Shown here: positions 25,157 to 32,668 of the stretch, one piece after another
How the letters are laid out: every line of letters starts with the position of its first letter
How positions within the stretch are numbered: position 1 is the first letter of the stretch
Assembly (NCBI GenBank): GCA_944389075.1
Contig: CALXLA010000051.1
Coordinates: forward strand, 22,596-86,595
Reading direction: 5' to 3'
Source: an uncultured Spirochaetaceae bacterium
GTDB lineage: Bacteria; Spirochaetota; Spirochaetia; Sphaerochaetales; Sphaerochaetaceae
DNA: 64,000 bases
Notes under the pieces: model-generated
Database searches by the model: none
What the model was told of the DNA's origin: nothing
What the model saw: only the letters and a program-made list of their open reading frames with translations
Made by a program: the position numbers and the translations under genes

Positions 25157-25435
25157 ATGAATGAATCAGCGCGCATCGGGAAGAACATGGCAATCAAAGA
25201 GCACGGCAAGGAAACCCGTGTCCGTCACGGTTCGATGCGTCCTCTCTGCGTGGAGCTGAAGCTCGACCTGAAATGCCTTAACAAGACCGAACAGGAAAAT
25301 CTCTGGCACTATTTCACCCAGTGCCGCTGGCTCTGCAATTACCTCATCTCGCTTGATGCCGATGCTTTCAGGACATTCAGCCTTCAATCTCAACAACTTC
25401 ATTCCGCATTATTCTGGATAAAGAACAAGATCTGA
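25157..25435 (+). pseudogene. Truncated TnpB (IS200/IS605 OrfB) remnant
   Basis: 92 codons. Residues 11-76 resemble the N-terminus of IS605-type OrfB/TnpB: RVRHGSMRPLCVELKLDL, then LWHYFTQCRWLCNYLISLDADAFRTF, the segment preceding the RuvC nuclease core. After about residue 76 the similarity stops and unrelated codons run to the stop, so the catalytic D-E-D residues and the zinc finger are gone. No TnpA or end hairpins were found. An extended -10 precedes it, so a short peptide could still be made. Confidence 0.7.
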
Positions 25436-25439
25436 TGAA

Positions 25440-25769
25440 TCATCTGCCAAATCTGGTCTTGTAGTCTTCTCCCCATTTCCTCATCACATCGAGAATTGGG
25501 GAGAGGCTCTGTCCGAGCTCTGTCAGCGTGTATTCGACTCTGGGAGGCACTTCCGCATATACATGTCTGGTCAGAAGCCCATCTTCCTCCATTGCCCTCA
25601 GCTGGGCAGTGAGTACTTTCTGAGATATGCTCCCGATAGCTTTCCTGAGCTGTCCGAAGCGTTTTGTTCCTCCGAGTAGCTCTCTGAGGATCAGCACTTT
25701 CCATTTATCGCCGATCACAAGGAGTGTTGTCTCAACAGGACATGGCGGGAGTTCTGCATTGTTTATCAT
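25440..25769 (-). CDS. HxlR family transcriptional regulator
   Basis: 109 residues. The winged-helix pattern of HxlR proteins is complete: CPVETTLLVIGDKWKVLILRELL at residues 10-32, TKRFGQLRKAIGSISQKVLTAQLRAMEEDGLL, and VEYTLTELGQSL. The N-terminal Cys 10 is the redox- or electrophile-sensing residue in several members (HypR, YodB). Divergent from the MBL-like gene, which is the usual target arrangement. TATGCT ends 7 nt before ATG. Confidence 0.92.
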   Translation of the reverse strand: MINNAELPPCPVETTLLVIGDKWKVLILRELLGGTKRFGQLRKAIGSISQKVLTAQLRAMEEDGLLTRHVYAEVPPRVEYTLTELGQSLSPILDVMRKWGEDYKTRFGR

Positions 25770-25946
25770 AGTCTAAAGCATAGTAGTCTGCTGTATAGTT
25801 GTCAATGATATTGAAATATTTATTTATAATATAAAATGGTATCTAAAAGTATACTATAGCACAATAAAGTGCTTACTTTACATCAGATACTTTTGATTGT
25901 AGATTGTCACCTGTCATCAGAGCTCATGACATAAGGAGTCAGGAAA
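25770..25946. promoter_or_regulatory. Divergent HxlR/MBL-like control region with inverted repeats
   Basis: This AT-rich gap contains AGTATACT (25848-25855), an AGCAC-N6-GTGCT repeat (25858-25873) and near-mirror copies of ATCTAAAAGTAT (25841-25852) and GATACTTTTGAT downstream. Such symmetric elements between an HxlR gene and its divergent neighbour are plausible HxlR sites. Confidence 0.4.
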
Positions 25947-26729
25947 ATGGAAAACAAGACAATAAAGATTCAGAAAGGCGAAGTGACAGTGTATTCGGCA
26001 AATGGAATAAATCTCCATGCATACAGGACAGCAGATCCTATGGATGATGAGGTATTCATCGTAGAGAAGAACGGCAGGGCTGCAGTGATTGAATCGCCTT
26101 GCTTCTTTGAGAATATCCATGAGCTGGAGGAATATATGAAGGATATGGATGCAGAGAGCGTTCTCATATCTTATCATGTGGCAGGAGGTACGTTCCTCAA
26201 AGATGTCAGGAAGTATTCTACTGACAATGCTGCCTCATATTCTGCGGCAGGAGGCGGAAAGACCTTGATTGACAATTTCACCTCTGCATTCGGTTCTGCT
26301 TTTGATTCTTCTGTGCATAAGGCAACTGATATCATCGGGGAAGACGAGATTGAAATCGCGGGAATCAGATTCATCATAAAGAAGACAGCATAAGCCTTCG
26401 ATATCGGGATTCCTGAGATAAATGCAGTATATACGCATATGCTTGGCCATGACTGTCATCCGATCATCGGAGGTAAAGCACATGCGCAGATGATGATTGA
26501 TGAACTCAATGGATATCTTGAGAAGGGCTATGAGCTCGTGCTCTCATCGCACTACACACCGGAAAGTCTTAAGGATGTAAGGACCAAGATCCAGTATCTT
26601 GAGAATGTGATATCCATTGCTGGAGAGGCATCTGACAAGGAAGACTTCATCACCCGCATGAATAAGGCTTATCCTGATTACAGTGGCAGCAATTATCTTT
26701 CGATGACGGCTTCTGCCTTCTTTGGCTGA
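25947..26729 (+). pseudogene. MBL-fold metallo-hydrolase-like gene interrupted by in-frame TAA
   Basis: A single reading frame of 260 codons with a TAA at 26391-26393. The first part (148 residues) starts after AAGGAG and runs to FIIKKTA; the second resumes AFDIGIPEINAVYTHMLGHDCHPI and continues to SMTASAFFG without frameshift. Both parts fit one family of MBL-fold-like proteins, with SYHVAGG near residue 74 and THMLGHDCH just after the stop. A GAA-to-TAA change is the simplest explanation. Residues after the stop could be expressed only by readthrough or reinitiation at 26439. Confidence 0.7.
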
Positions 26730-26738
26730 TGATATAAT
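26730..26738 (+). promoter_or_regulatory. Extended -10 TGATATAAT, leaderless-type
   Basis: TGA-TATAAT ends 6 nt before GTG 26745 of the methyltransferase gene, identical in sequence and spacing to the MATE promoter at 22622. Confidence 0.55.
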
Positions 26739-26744
26739 CTTCCT

Positions 26745-27332
26745 GTGAGTGATAAGACTATAGACTATTACAGCAGGAATTCAGAAGAATATGCAGATGA
26801 TACATTCTCTGCTGATATGAGCGATATCTATGGCAGATTCCTTCCGTACATTCAGGAGAATGGCCGCATCCTTGATCTTGGGTGTGGCTCGGGAAGGGAT
26901 GCTGCCTGTTTCTCATCGATGGGTTTTTCAGTGGAAGCTGTCGATGGCACTCCTGAGCTATGTATGATCGCAGAAAAGAATACAGGCCTCAATGTGAGAT
27001 GCATGCGCTTTGATGAGCTCGATTATGTAGATGAATTCGATGGTGTCTGGGCATGTGCGTCACTTCTTCATCTTGAAAGAGAAGATCTTCCAGACGTCTT
27101 CTGGAAAATCCGCCGGGCTCTTCGTGAAGGAGGGGTATTCTACTGCTCATTCAAATACGGCACATCATCGTATGAGAGGAATGGAAGATTCTTCACTGAC
27201 CTTGATGAGGAATCATTCATTTCGCTTGCATCAGAGACAGGCTTCAGTCCTCTTGATTTGTTCAGGTCCGGGGATGTCAGAAAAGACAGGTCTGGCGAGC
27301 AATGGCTGAATGCGATATCAAGGAAGGTATGA
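26745..27332 (+). CDS. Class I SAM-dependent methyltransferase
   Basis: 195 residues, GTG start. The Rossmann-fold SAM motif is ILDLGCGSGRDAACFSSMGFSVEAVDGTPEL at residues 42-72, motif II/III is FDGVWACASLLHLEREDLPDVF near 98-119 and a GGVFYCSFKYG strand follows. It belongs to the broad Methyltransf_25/11 group; the substrate is unknown. The GTG is placed by the extended -10 six bases upstream. No ribosome site is visible. Confidence 0.9.
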   Translation: MSDKTIDYYSRNSEEYADDTFSADMSDIYGRFLPYIQENGRILDLGCGSGRDAACFSSMGFSVEAVDGTPELCMIAEKNTGLNVRCMRFDELDYVDEFDGVWACASLLHLEREDLPDVFWKIRRALREGGVFYCSFKYGTSSYERNGRFFTDLDEESFISLASETGFSPLDLFRSGDVRKDRSGEQWLNAISRKV

Positions 27333-27549
27333 GAGAAGTCTTAAATGTAATCAGTTTGATTCCATAGATTTGTTTTGGAGCTAATCGGATTTCCTGTAAT
27401 ATTTATCTGAAGTGGGCCGCTTTTAATTAAGTATTTATTTAATAAAAATTTATATACAACCATTATTGTATTTGGATAATATTTTTATCTTATAAATATA
27501 TCCAATAACGGATTGTTATATTTGCAATATAATTGAAAAGATATTCTTG
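27333..27549. other. AT-rich intergenic spacer upstream of thiamine promoter
   Basis: No gene is apparent. The stretch is very A/T-rich between about 27420 and 27540 and contains TTGGATA (27472-27478) mirrored by TATCCAA (27499-27505). It may terminate the methyltransferase transcript or provide UP-element-like sequence; neither is certain. Confidence 0.4.
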
Positions 27550-27577
27550 TTGTCATTCCCTTTGCATCGTGTAAAAT
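27550..27577 (+). promoter_or_regulatory. Promoter of thiamine operon, TTGTCA-16-TAAAAT
   Basis: TTGTCA (27550-27555) and TAAAAT (27572-27577) are 16 bp apart and place the transcript start near 27584, just at the 5' edge of the TPP aptamer. Confidence 0.55.
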
Positions 27578-27583
27578 ATTCAT

Positions 27584-27690
27584 GCATGCAGGGGAGCTCA
27601 TGCAGAGCTGAGAAGGTTAGAACCTGACCCTTGGAACCTGTTGGTTAATACCAGCGTAGGGAGCATCGTTCCTCTGCATCAAGGAGGAAT
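27584..27690 (+). promoter_or_regulatory. TPP riboswitch (THI element) with translational switch
   Basis: The aptamer has the conserved parts in order: GGGG at 27591, P3 AGCTC/GAGCT, CTGAGA at 27608, GACCCTTGGAACCTG, then TTGGTTAATACCAGCG and TAGGGA. P1 pairs ATGC 27586-27589 with GCAT 27663-27666. Downstream, TTCCTC (27669-27674) pairs with GAGGAA (27684-27689), hiding the AAGGAGG ribosome site of thiD. ATGCAGGGG (27586-27594) can instead pair with CCTCTGCAT (27671-27679), freeing it. TPP binding should stabilise P1 and so favour the closed ribosome site. Confidence 0.95.
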
Positions 27691-28485
27691 ATGCATACAG
27701 CATTGACAATCGCCGGTTCTGATTGCTCTGGTGGGGCAGGTATCCAGGCGGATCTCAAGACAATGTCGGCTCTTGGCGTCTTTGGCATGTCTGTAATCGT
27801 ATCTGTAGTTGCTGAAAATACATGCAGGGTCATCTCTATTGAGGACATATCGACATCCGTGATTTCCGATCAGATCGATGCGGTATTCGAAGATATAGTC
27901 CCGGATGCAGTCAAGGTCGGAATGCTTTCATCGCCTGAGTGCATGGAATGTGTAGCAGCAAAACTTGCTGAATATAAGCCTCGGCATATCGTCGTCGATC
28001 CTGTTATGTATGCCAAGAATGGATCTCCTCTTATGGAAGAAGGCTCCATTGGCTCTCTCATACGTACAGTCATCCCTGTATCTACAGTGCTTACGCCAAA
28101 TATCCCGGAGGCTGAGAAAATCGCAGATATGGAGATAACTACGATCGATGATATGAAACGAGCTGCTGAGAAGATCGCATCATTCGGAGCACATGCCGTT
28201 CTCGTGAAAGGCGGGCATCATATCGCATCGCCTGATGATGTCCTTTTCGATGGAAATGGTTTCCATATCTATCCAGGTACGAGGATCAACACAAAGAACA
28301 CGCATGGTACAGGCTGTACGCTTTCAAGTGCCATCGCTTCATATCTTGCACTGGGCTACAGCCTTGATGAAGCAGTGGGAAAAGCAAAGGAGTATGTCTC
28401 AGGTGCAATCAGGAATGCGCTTGAACTTGGAAAGGGCAATGGACCGACAGATCATTTCTTCATGTACAGGGAGGGACATAAATGA
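27691..28485 (+). CDS. thiD: Bifunctional hydroxymethylpyrimidine kinase/phosphomethylpyrimidine kinase
   Basis: 264 residues of PfkB/ThiD type. [20 protein letters not shown] at residues 5-24, [14 protein letters not shown] near 107, TPNIPEAE near 133, and [20 protein letters not shown] near 204 with the catalytic Asp/Cys region. It phosphorylates HMP twice to HMP-PP, the pyrimidine half of thiamine. First gene of the operon under the TPP riboswitch; ATG follows AAGGAGG by three bases. Confidence 0.96.
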   Translation: MHTALTIAGSDCSGGAGIQADLKTMSALGVFGMSVIVSVVAENTCRVISIEDISTSVISDQIDAVFEDIVPDAVKVGMLSSPECMECVAAKLAEYKPRHIVVDPVMYAKNGSPLMEEGSIGSLIRTVIPVSTVLTPNIPEAEKIADMEITTIDDMKRAAEKIASFGAHAVLVKGGHHIASPDDVLFDGNGFHIYPGTRINTKNTHGTGCTLSSAIASYLALGYSLDEAVGKAKEYVSGAIRNALELGKGNGPTDHFFMYREGHK

Positions 28486-29144
28486 GCAAGATGGAAAAGA
28501 TAATCGCGGATTCCATGGATCTCTGGCAGGCAGCTGCTGATGAGTCATTTCTCCAGAAGATGGGAGATGGTACGCTTTCGTCCGATCTCTTCAGGAACTA
28601 CATAATCCAGGACAGCATCTACCTCAGATATTACCTGAAGGCTTTTGCCATGGGTATGTTCAAGGCGTCAACGCTTCGTGATATGCAGTTCCTGTATTCG
28701 GTTCTTGGCTTTGTGAATGACAGCGAGAATGCGACAAGACTGAACTATCTCAAAGACTTCGGTATGACAGATGATGATGTTGAGACAGTTCCGCTTGCAG
28801 TGGCTTGCAGAAGCTATACATCATTCCTTATCAAGAGTTCGGAGGATGAAGCTCTTCCTGGCATACTGATGGCTGTCATGCCATGTATGCTTGGCTATGC
28901 ATATGTCTTCAAGGAGACTCTGAACAGGCATCCAGATGTCATGAATGGCTATTATGGTCCACTTGTGGCCGACTACACCGCATCTGGCTACGATGAGTGC
29001 TGCCGCGTCTGGACTGAATACTGTGATGAGAAGCTTGAAGGAATCGATGGCGATGAGCTGAAGCGCCTTTCCGATATATTCCGTGAAGCAAGCCGTCAGG
29101 AGCTTATATTCTGGCAGATGGCAGGAGGTGATGATCATGAATGA
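28482..29144 (+). CDS. tenA: TenA family thiaminase II / aminopyrimidine hydrolase
   Basis: 220 residues of TenA type: LWQAAADESFLQKMGDGTL near residue 14, FRNYIIQDSIYLRYYLKAF near 38 and VMPCMLGYAYVFKE near 130, containing the catalytic Cys. The C-terminal Glu in RQELIFW fits the second catalytic residue. TenA hydrolyses degraded thiamine (aminopyrimidine) to HMP, feeding ThiD. Overlaps thiD by 4 bp. Confidence 0.93.
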   Translation: MSKMEKIIADSMDLWQAAADESFLQKMGDGTLSSDLFRNYIIQDSIYLRYYLKAFAMGMFKASTLRDMQFLYSVLGFVNDSENATRLNYLKDFGMTDDDVETVPLAVACRSYTSFLIKSSEDEALPGILMAVMPCMLGYAYVFKETLNRHPDVMNGYYGPLVADYTASGYDECCRVWTEYCDEKLEGIDGDELKRLSDIFREASRQELIFWQMAGGDDHE

Positions 29145-29934
29145 ATCAGCAAACGTAAGGGCAAAGTGCCCGCTTGTGCACTGCATCACAAATTATGTGA
29201 CAGTCAATGATGTTGCAAATGCGATCCTCGCAGTCGGAGCATCTCCCATAATGTCAGATGAAATCAAGGATGTTGAGGATATCGTATCGATAAGTCAGGC
29301 GCTTGTACTTAATATAGGGACGCTGAATGAGCGTACAGTCGCATCAATGGTTGCAGCAGGAAAGAAGGCCAATAGCCTTTCCATTCCTGTAATATTCGAT
29401 CCTGTAGGAGCAGGAGCTTCCCGCTACAGATGTGATGTGACTGATCTCCTTCTTGGCGAGGTCAAGTTCGCCGTGATAAGAGGCAATCTTTCTGAAATGT
29501 CGTATATTGCGGGCCTTGGCAGCGGTACGAAGGGCGTTGATTCCGCTCTTACTGAAGATGATATGGATCCTGTGAAGGTTGCTTCTTCTGTTTCTGAGTC
29601 CTTCGGGGCTGTTGCCGCTATCACAGGAAAGATTGATACAGTCGCATACAAGGGAAGAATAGCGAGAATCCACTCAGGATGCGCTGAGATGGGAAAGATC
29701 ACAGGGACTGGCTGCATGCTTTCAGGTGTAATCGGTGCATTCGTAGGTGCAAACGACGATCATTTCGAGGCAACTGCCGCAGCTATAGCAGCGATTGGAG
29801 CATCAGGAGAAGCCGCATTGAAAGCAGCTAAAGGCAAAGGCACAGGTACGATGCATATGGCTCTGATTGATGCCCTGAGCAGGGTTGATGATGCTTTCAT
29901 AGCATCTGAAGGGAAGCTTTCATATGAAGGTTGA
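29137..29934 (+). CDS. thiM: Hydroxyethylthiazole kinase
   Basis: 265 residues from ATG 29137; AGGAGG nine bases upstream fits better than for ATG 29131. ThiM signatures: CPLVHCITNYVTVNDVANAILAVGASPIM near residue 11, IPVIFDPVGAGASRYR near 86 and GTGCMLSGVIGAFVGA near 190. It phosphorylates the thiazole alcohol to HET-P. No thiazole or pyrimidine de novo genes are in the operon, so it is a salvage pathway. Overlaps tenA by 8 bp. Confidence 0.95.
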   Translation: MNESANVRAKCPLVHCITNYVTVNDVANAILAVGASPIMSDEIKDVEDIVSISQALVLNIGTLNERTVASMVAAGKKANSLSIPVIFDPVGAGASRYRCDVTDLLLGEVKFAVIRGNLSEMSYIAGLGSGTKGVDSALTEDDMDPVKVASSVSESFGAVAAITGKIDTVAYKGRIARIHSGCAEMGKITGTGCMLSGVIGAFVGANDDHFEATAAAIAAIGASGEAALKAAKGKGTGTMHMALIDALSRVDDAFIASEGKLSYEG

Positions 29935-30544
29935 TTTCACTCTCTATGTCTGTACTGATAGACATCTGATGTCGTCATCTTCCATAGAGGAAAGTGTGGA
30001 GAAGGCGATAGCCGGAGGTGCCGGTGTCATCCAGCTCAGGGAGAAGGATATCTCAAGCAGGGAATTCTATGATACGGCACTCTCTGTCCACGCGATTACC
30101 AAAGCGCATGATGTTCCGCTCATCATCAATGACAGAGTTGATATAGCGCTTGCAGTTGGTGCGGAGGGAATACATGTAGGGCAGTCGGATCTTCCTGCTC
30201 TGGCACTCAGGTCCATGATTCCAGCATCAATGCTCATAGGCGTTTCCGCATCCACTGTGGAGGAAGCTGTCCAGGCTGAGAAGGATGGGGCAGATTACCT
30301 CGGAGTCGGTGCGATGAATCCTACAGCTACGAAGACAGATGCTGATAATGTGACTGTCGAGGTCCTGAAGAAAATCAGGGCAGCTGTTTCCATACCTATC
30401 GTGATCATAGGGGGAATCAACAAGACTACAATTCCTCTTTACAAAGGTCTTGGTATCGATGGCATTGCTGTCGTTTCTGCAGTAGTATCTGCTCCTGATC
30501 CTGAGAAAGCCGCAAGAGAGCTTAGGGCGCTATGGCTGAGCTGA
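29924..30544 (+). CDS. thiE: Thiamine phosphate synthase
   Basis: 206-residue TIM barrel of ThiE type: LYVCTDRHLM, GAGVIQLREKDISSREF near residue 32, PLIINDRVDIALAVGAEGIHVGQSDLP near 65-91, GADYLGVGAMNPTATKTDA near 122 and IGGINKTT near 164. It joins HMP-PP and HET-P to thiamine monophosphate. Overlaps thiM by 11 bp and the HAD gene by 13 bp. Confidence 0.96.
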   Translation: MKVDFTLYVCTDRHLMSSSSIEESVEKAIAGGAGVIQLREKDISSREFYDTALSVHAITKAHDVPLIINDRVDIALAVGAEGIHVGQSDLPALALRSMIPASMLIGVSASTVEEAVQAEKDGADYLGVGAMNPTATKTDADNVTVEVLKKIRAAVSIPIVIIGGINKTTIPLYKGLGIDGIAVVSAVVSAPDPEKAARELRALWLS

Positions 30545-31164
30545 AGTGTGCGATTTTCGATCTTGATGGCACGCTTTTTGACTCATCTTCGCTTTGGGAG
30601 GATATCGACAGGAGATTCCTCTCAGAGCGGGGCATCATCATGCCAGATGGCTTCATCGATACTCTTAACACGATGAGTTTCTCGGAAGCCGCTCTTTATA
30701 CCAAGAACCTGTTTTCTCTCAAGGAGAGCCCCGAAGAACTCATTGATATCTGGAATGAGATGGCAAGGATGGCTTACTATCATGAGATTCCTCTGAAAAA
30801 GGGTGCTGCAGAGTATGTAAGGAACGTTTGCGAATCTGGTATTGCCATTGCTGCCGCAACAGACCTTGAAAGAGAACTTGCAGAAGCCTGCCTCGGAAGG
30901 AATGGCATCCTAAGTTTTTTCTCATTTATCTCCACTACAGCAGAATGTGGGAAGGATAAGTCATTTCCGGATGTATATCTGAGATGTGCGGAGCATTTTG
31001 GCCTTGAAAGCGGAAGATGCATTGTCTATGAGGATATCATCAAGGGGATAAGAACTGCGAAAGCCGCAGGTTTCAGGACTGTAGCAGTCTATGATAGCGC
31101 TTCCGCTTCCTCGTGGGGTGAGATGAAAGCAGAAGCAGATTCATTTATAGCATCATTCAGCTGA
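30532..31164 (+). CDS. HAD family hydrolase in thiamine operon
   Basis: 210 residues with HAD motifs in order: I FDLDGTLFD at residues 9-17, II AAATDLE near 104, III Lys in KDKSFPDVYLR near 142 and IV VYEDIIKGIRTAKAAG near 163. A helical cap lies between I and II, as in beta-phosphoglucomutase-like members. Position as last gene of the TPP-riboswitch operon points to a phosphatase acting on thiamine monophosphate or HMP phosphates. Plant TH2 combines TenA and HAD domains and acts as TMP phosphatase, which supports the first. Overlaps the convergent MATE gene by 8 bp. Confidence 0.88.
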   Translation: MAELKCAIFDLDGTLFDSSSLWEDIDRRFLSERGIIMPDGFIDTLNTMSFSEAALYTKNLFSLKESPEELIDIWNEMARMAYYHEIPLKKGAAEYVRNVCESGIAIAAATDLERELAEACLGRNGILSFFSFISTTAECGKDKSFPDVYLRCAEHFGLESGRCIVYEDIIKGIRTAKAAGFRTVAVYDSASASSWGEMKAEADSFIASFS

Positions 31165-32497
31165 TTGCGTTTTGTCTTGTCCAGTGCCCGCTTCTATAGA
31201 AGGCTATTGAGATGATAGTTCCGGCTGCCCATCCGATTGGCCAGCTGAGCCAGATGCCGGCAGCTCCAAGGAATGAAGAGAATATGAAAGCCAGTCCTGC
31301 TCGCAGTATCAGATCAGAGAATGTCGATACCATGAAAGGAACCATGTCGCCGGCACCTCTGAGTATCGAATCCGTGATGATCTTGAATGTCACGACTATA
31401 TAGAACGGCGCGACTATGCGGAGGAATCTCATTCCTTCCTGCAAGGCTTCTGATGCCTCTGTATTCATGAAAAGCAGCAGGAGATATCTTCCGAGGAAGA
31501 CAAAGAGGAGGGTACATATGATGGAGAATGCAGATGCAATCATCAGTCCTTCTTTTCTTCCCTGACGGACTCTGTCAATCTTCGCGGCCCCTATGTTCTG
31601 AGCGCTGAAGCTCGATATTCCATTGCCGATGGTGGTGAGCGATGTAATGACCATGTTGTTCAGTTTTATTGATGCTGCATATCCTGCCATCACTGCAGGA
31701 CCGAAGCTGTTCACCACGCTCTGAACGAGTATGTTACCGACTGATACGAATGACTGCTGCAGAATCGATGGTACAGCGATGACTATGATCCTGCCGAGTA
31801 TGTGAAGAGAGAAGAGAGGCGCTTTCTCATCAGTCTCTCCTGTCTTCTTGAGCCTCATCATCAGGGCAATCATAGCAAGTATGCTGCTTATTCCCTGGCA
31901 GAGGAACGTTGCCCATGCGACTCCTTCGACTCCCATGCCGAATGCTTTCACGAACAGGATATCCATTCCGATGTTCGCAGTTGATGAGATGGCGAGGAAT
32001 ATGAATGGTGTACGGCTGTCTCCCATTGCAGTGAATATGCCTGTCGCGATGTTGTAGAAAAAGAGGAAGACAAGTCCATATATGTAGATATCAAGATAGC
32101 TTGCGCTCATCTGCAGAAGCTCAGGTGGTGTATTGATGAGTTCGAGAAGCGGATCCGTGAATACTATACCAAGGAGTGTCAGGACAGCAGACAGGATAAG
32201 TGTTGCGATGAATGTTGTTGTAATCGCTGTTTTCATCTCCTTTTTTCTGCCTGCCCCGAAGTACTGGGAGACTACTACAGACGCACCCATATTGGATCCG
32301 AATGCGAATGCTATGAATATAAGGGTGATTTCGTATGAGTTTCCGACAGCAGCAAGTGCATCCGCGCTTATGAATTTACCAGCGACGAGACTGTCTGCGA
32401 TGTTATACAGCTGCTGGAAGAGCATCGAGCCAAGCAGAGGCAGTGTAAAGCGCCATAGTATGCTTCTTATATTTCCATTCGTAAGATCCTGATTCAT
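31157..32497 (-). CDS. MATE family efflux transporter
   Basis: 446 residues from ATG 32497. Twelve hydrophobic segments with MATE signatures: LPLLGSMLFQQLYNIADSLVAGKFI near residue 18, FGSNMGASVVVSQYFGAGRKKEM near 61 and GIFTAMGDSRTPFIFLAISSTANIGMDILF near 143. Not closely similar to the MATE gene at 21242, so not a recent duplicate. Its substrate is unknown; position downstream of the thiamine operon is convergent and gives no link. AATTAT with TGC before it ends 7 nt before ATG. Confidence 0.9.
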   Translation of the reverse strand: MNQDLTNGNIRSILWRFTLPLLGSMLFQQLYNIADSLVAGKFISADALAAVGNSYEITLIFIAFAFGSNMGASVVVSQYFGAGRKKEMKTAITTTFIATLILSAVLTLLGIVFTDPLLELINTPPELLQMSASYLDIYIYGLVFLFFYNIATGIFTAMGDSRTPFIFLAISSTANIGMDILFVKAFGMGVEGVAWATFLCQGISSILAMIALMMRLKKTGETDEKAPLFSLHILGRIIVIAVPSILQQSFVSVGNILVQSVVNSFGPAVMAGYAASIKLNNMVITSLTTIGNGISSFSAQNIGAAKIDRVRQGRKEGLMIASAFSIICTLLFVFLGRYLLLLFMNTEASEALQEGMRFLRIVAPFYIVVTFKIITDSILRGAGDMVPFMVSTFSDLILRAGLAFIFSSFLGAAGIWLSWPIGWAAGTIISIAFYRSGHWTRQNAIS

Positions 32498-32668
32498 GCC
32501 TTGGATAATTGCACTGCGATGGAAAAAGGTCAAACGGGGATTCACGATGCAGTACAATATTGTTCAAAAATCTGGAAAAGCAGTTCTCTGATATTTACAT
32601 CCTGGGATGTTATGGTAATTTTTGCTCAGCAGCGCATGCTGCATCATACTTATTCTCAGGAGACCACT

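Noticed and set aside
26439..26729. Independent small gene starting at ATG 26439
   Set aside because: It is in frame with the upstream part and continues the same family after a single stop codon, without a ribosome site of its own.
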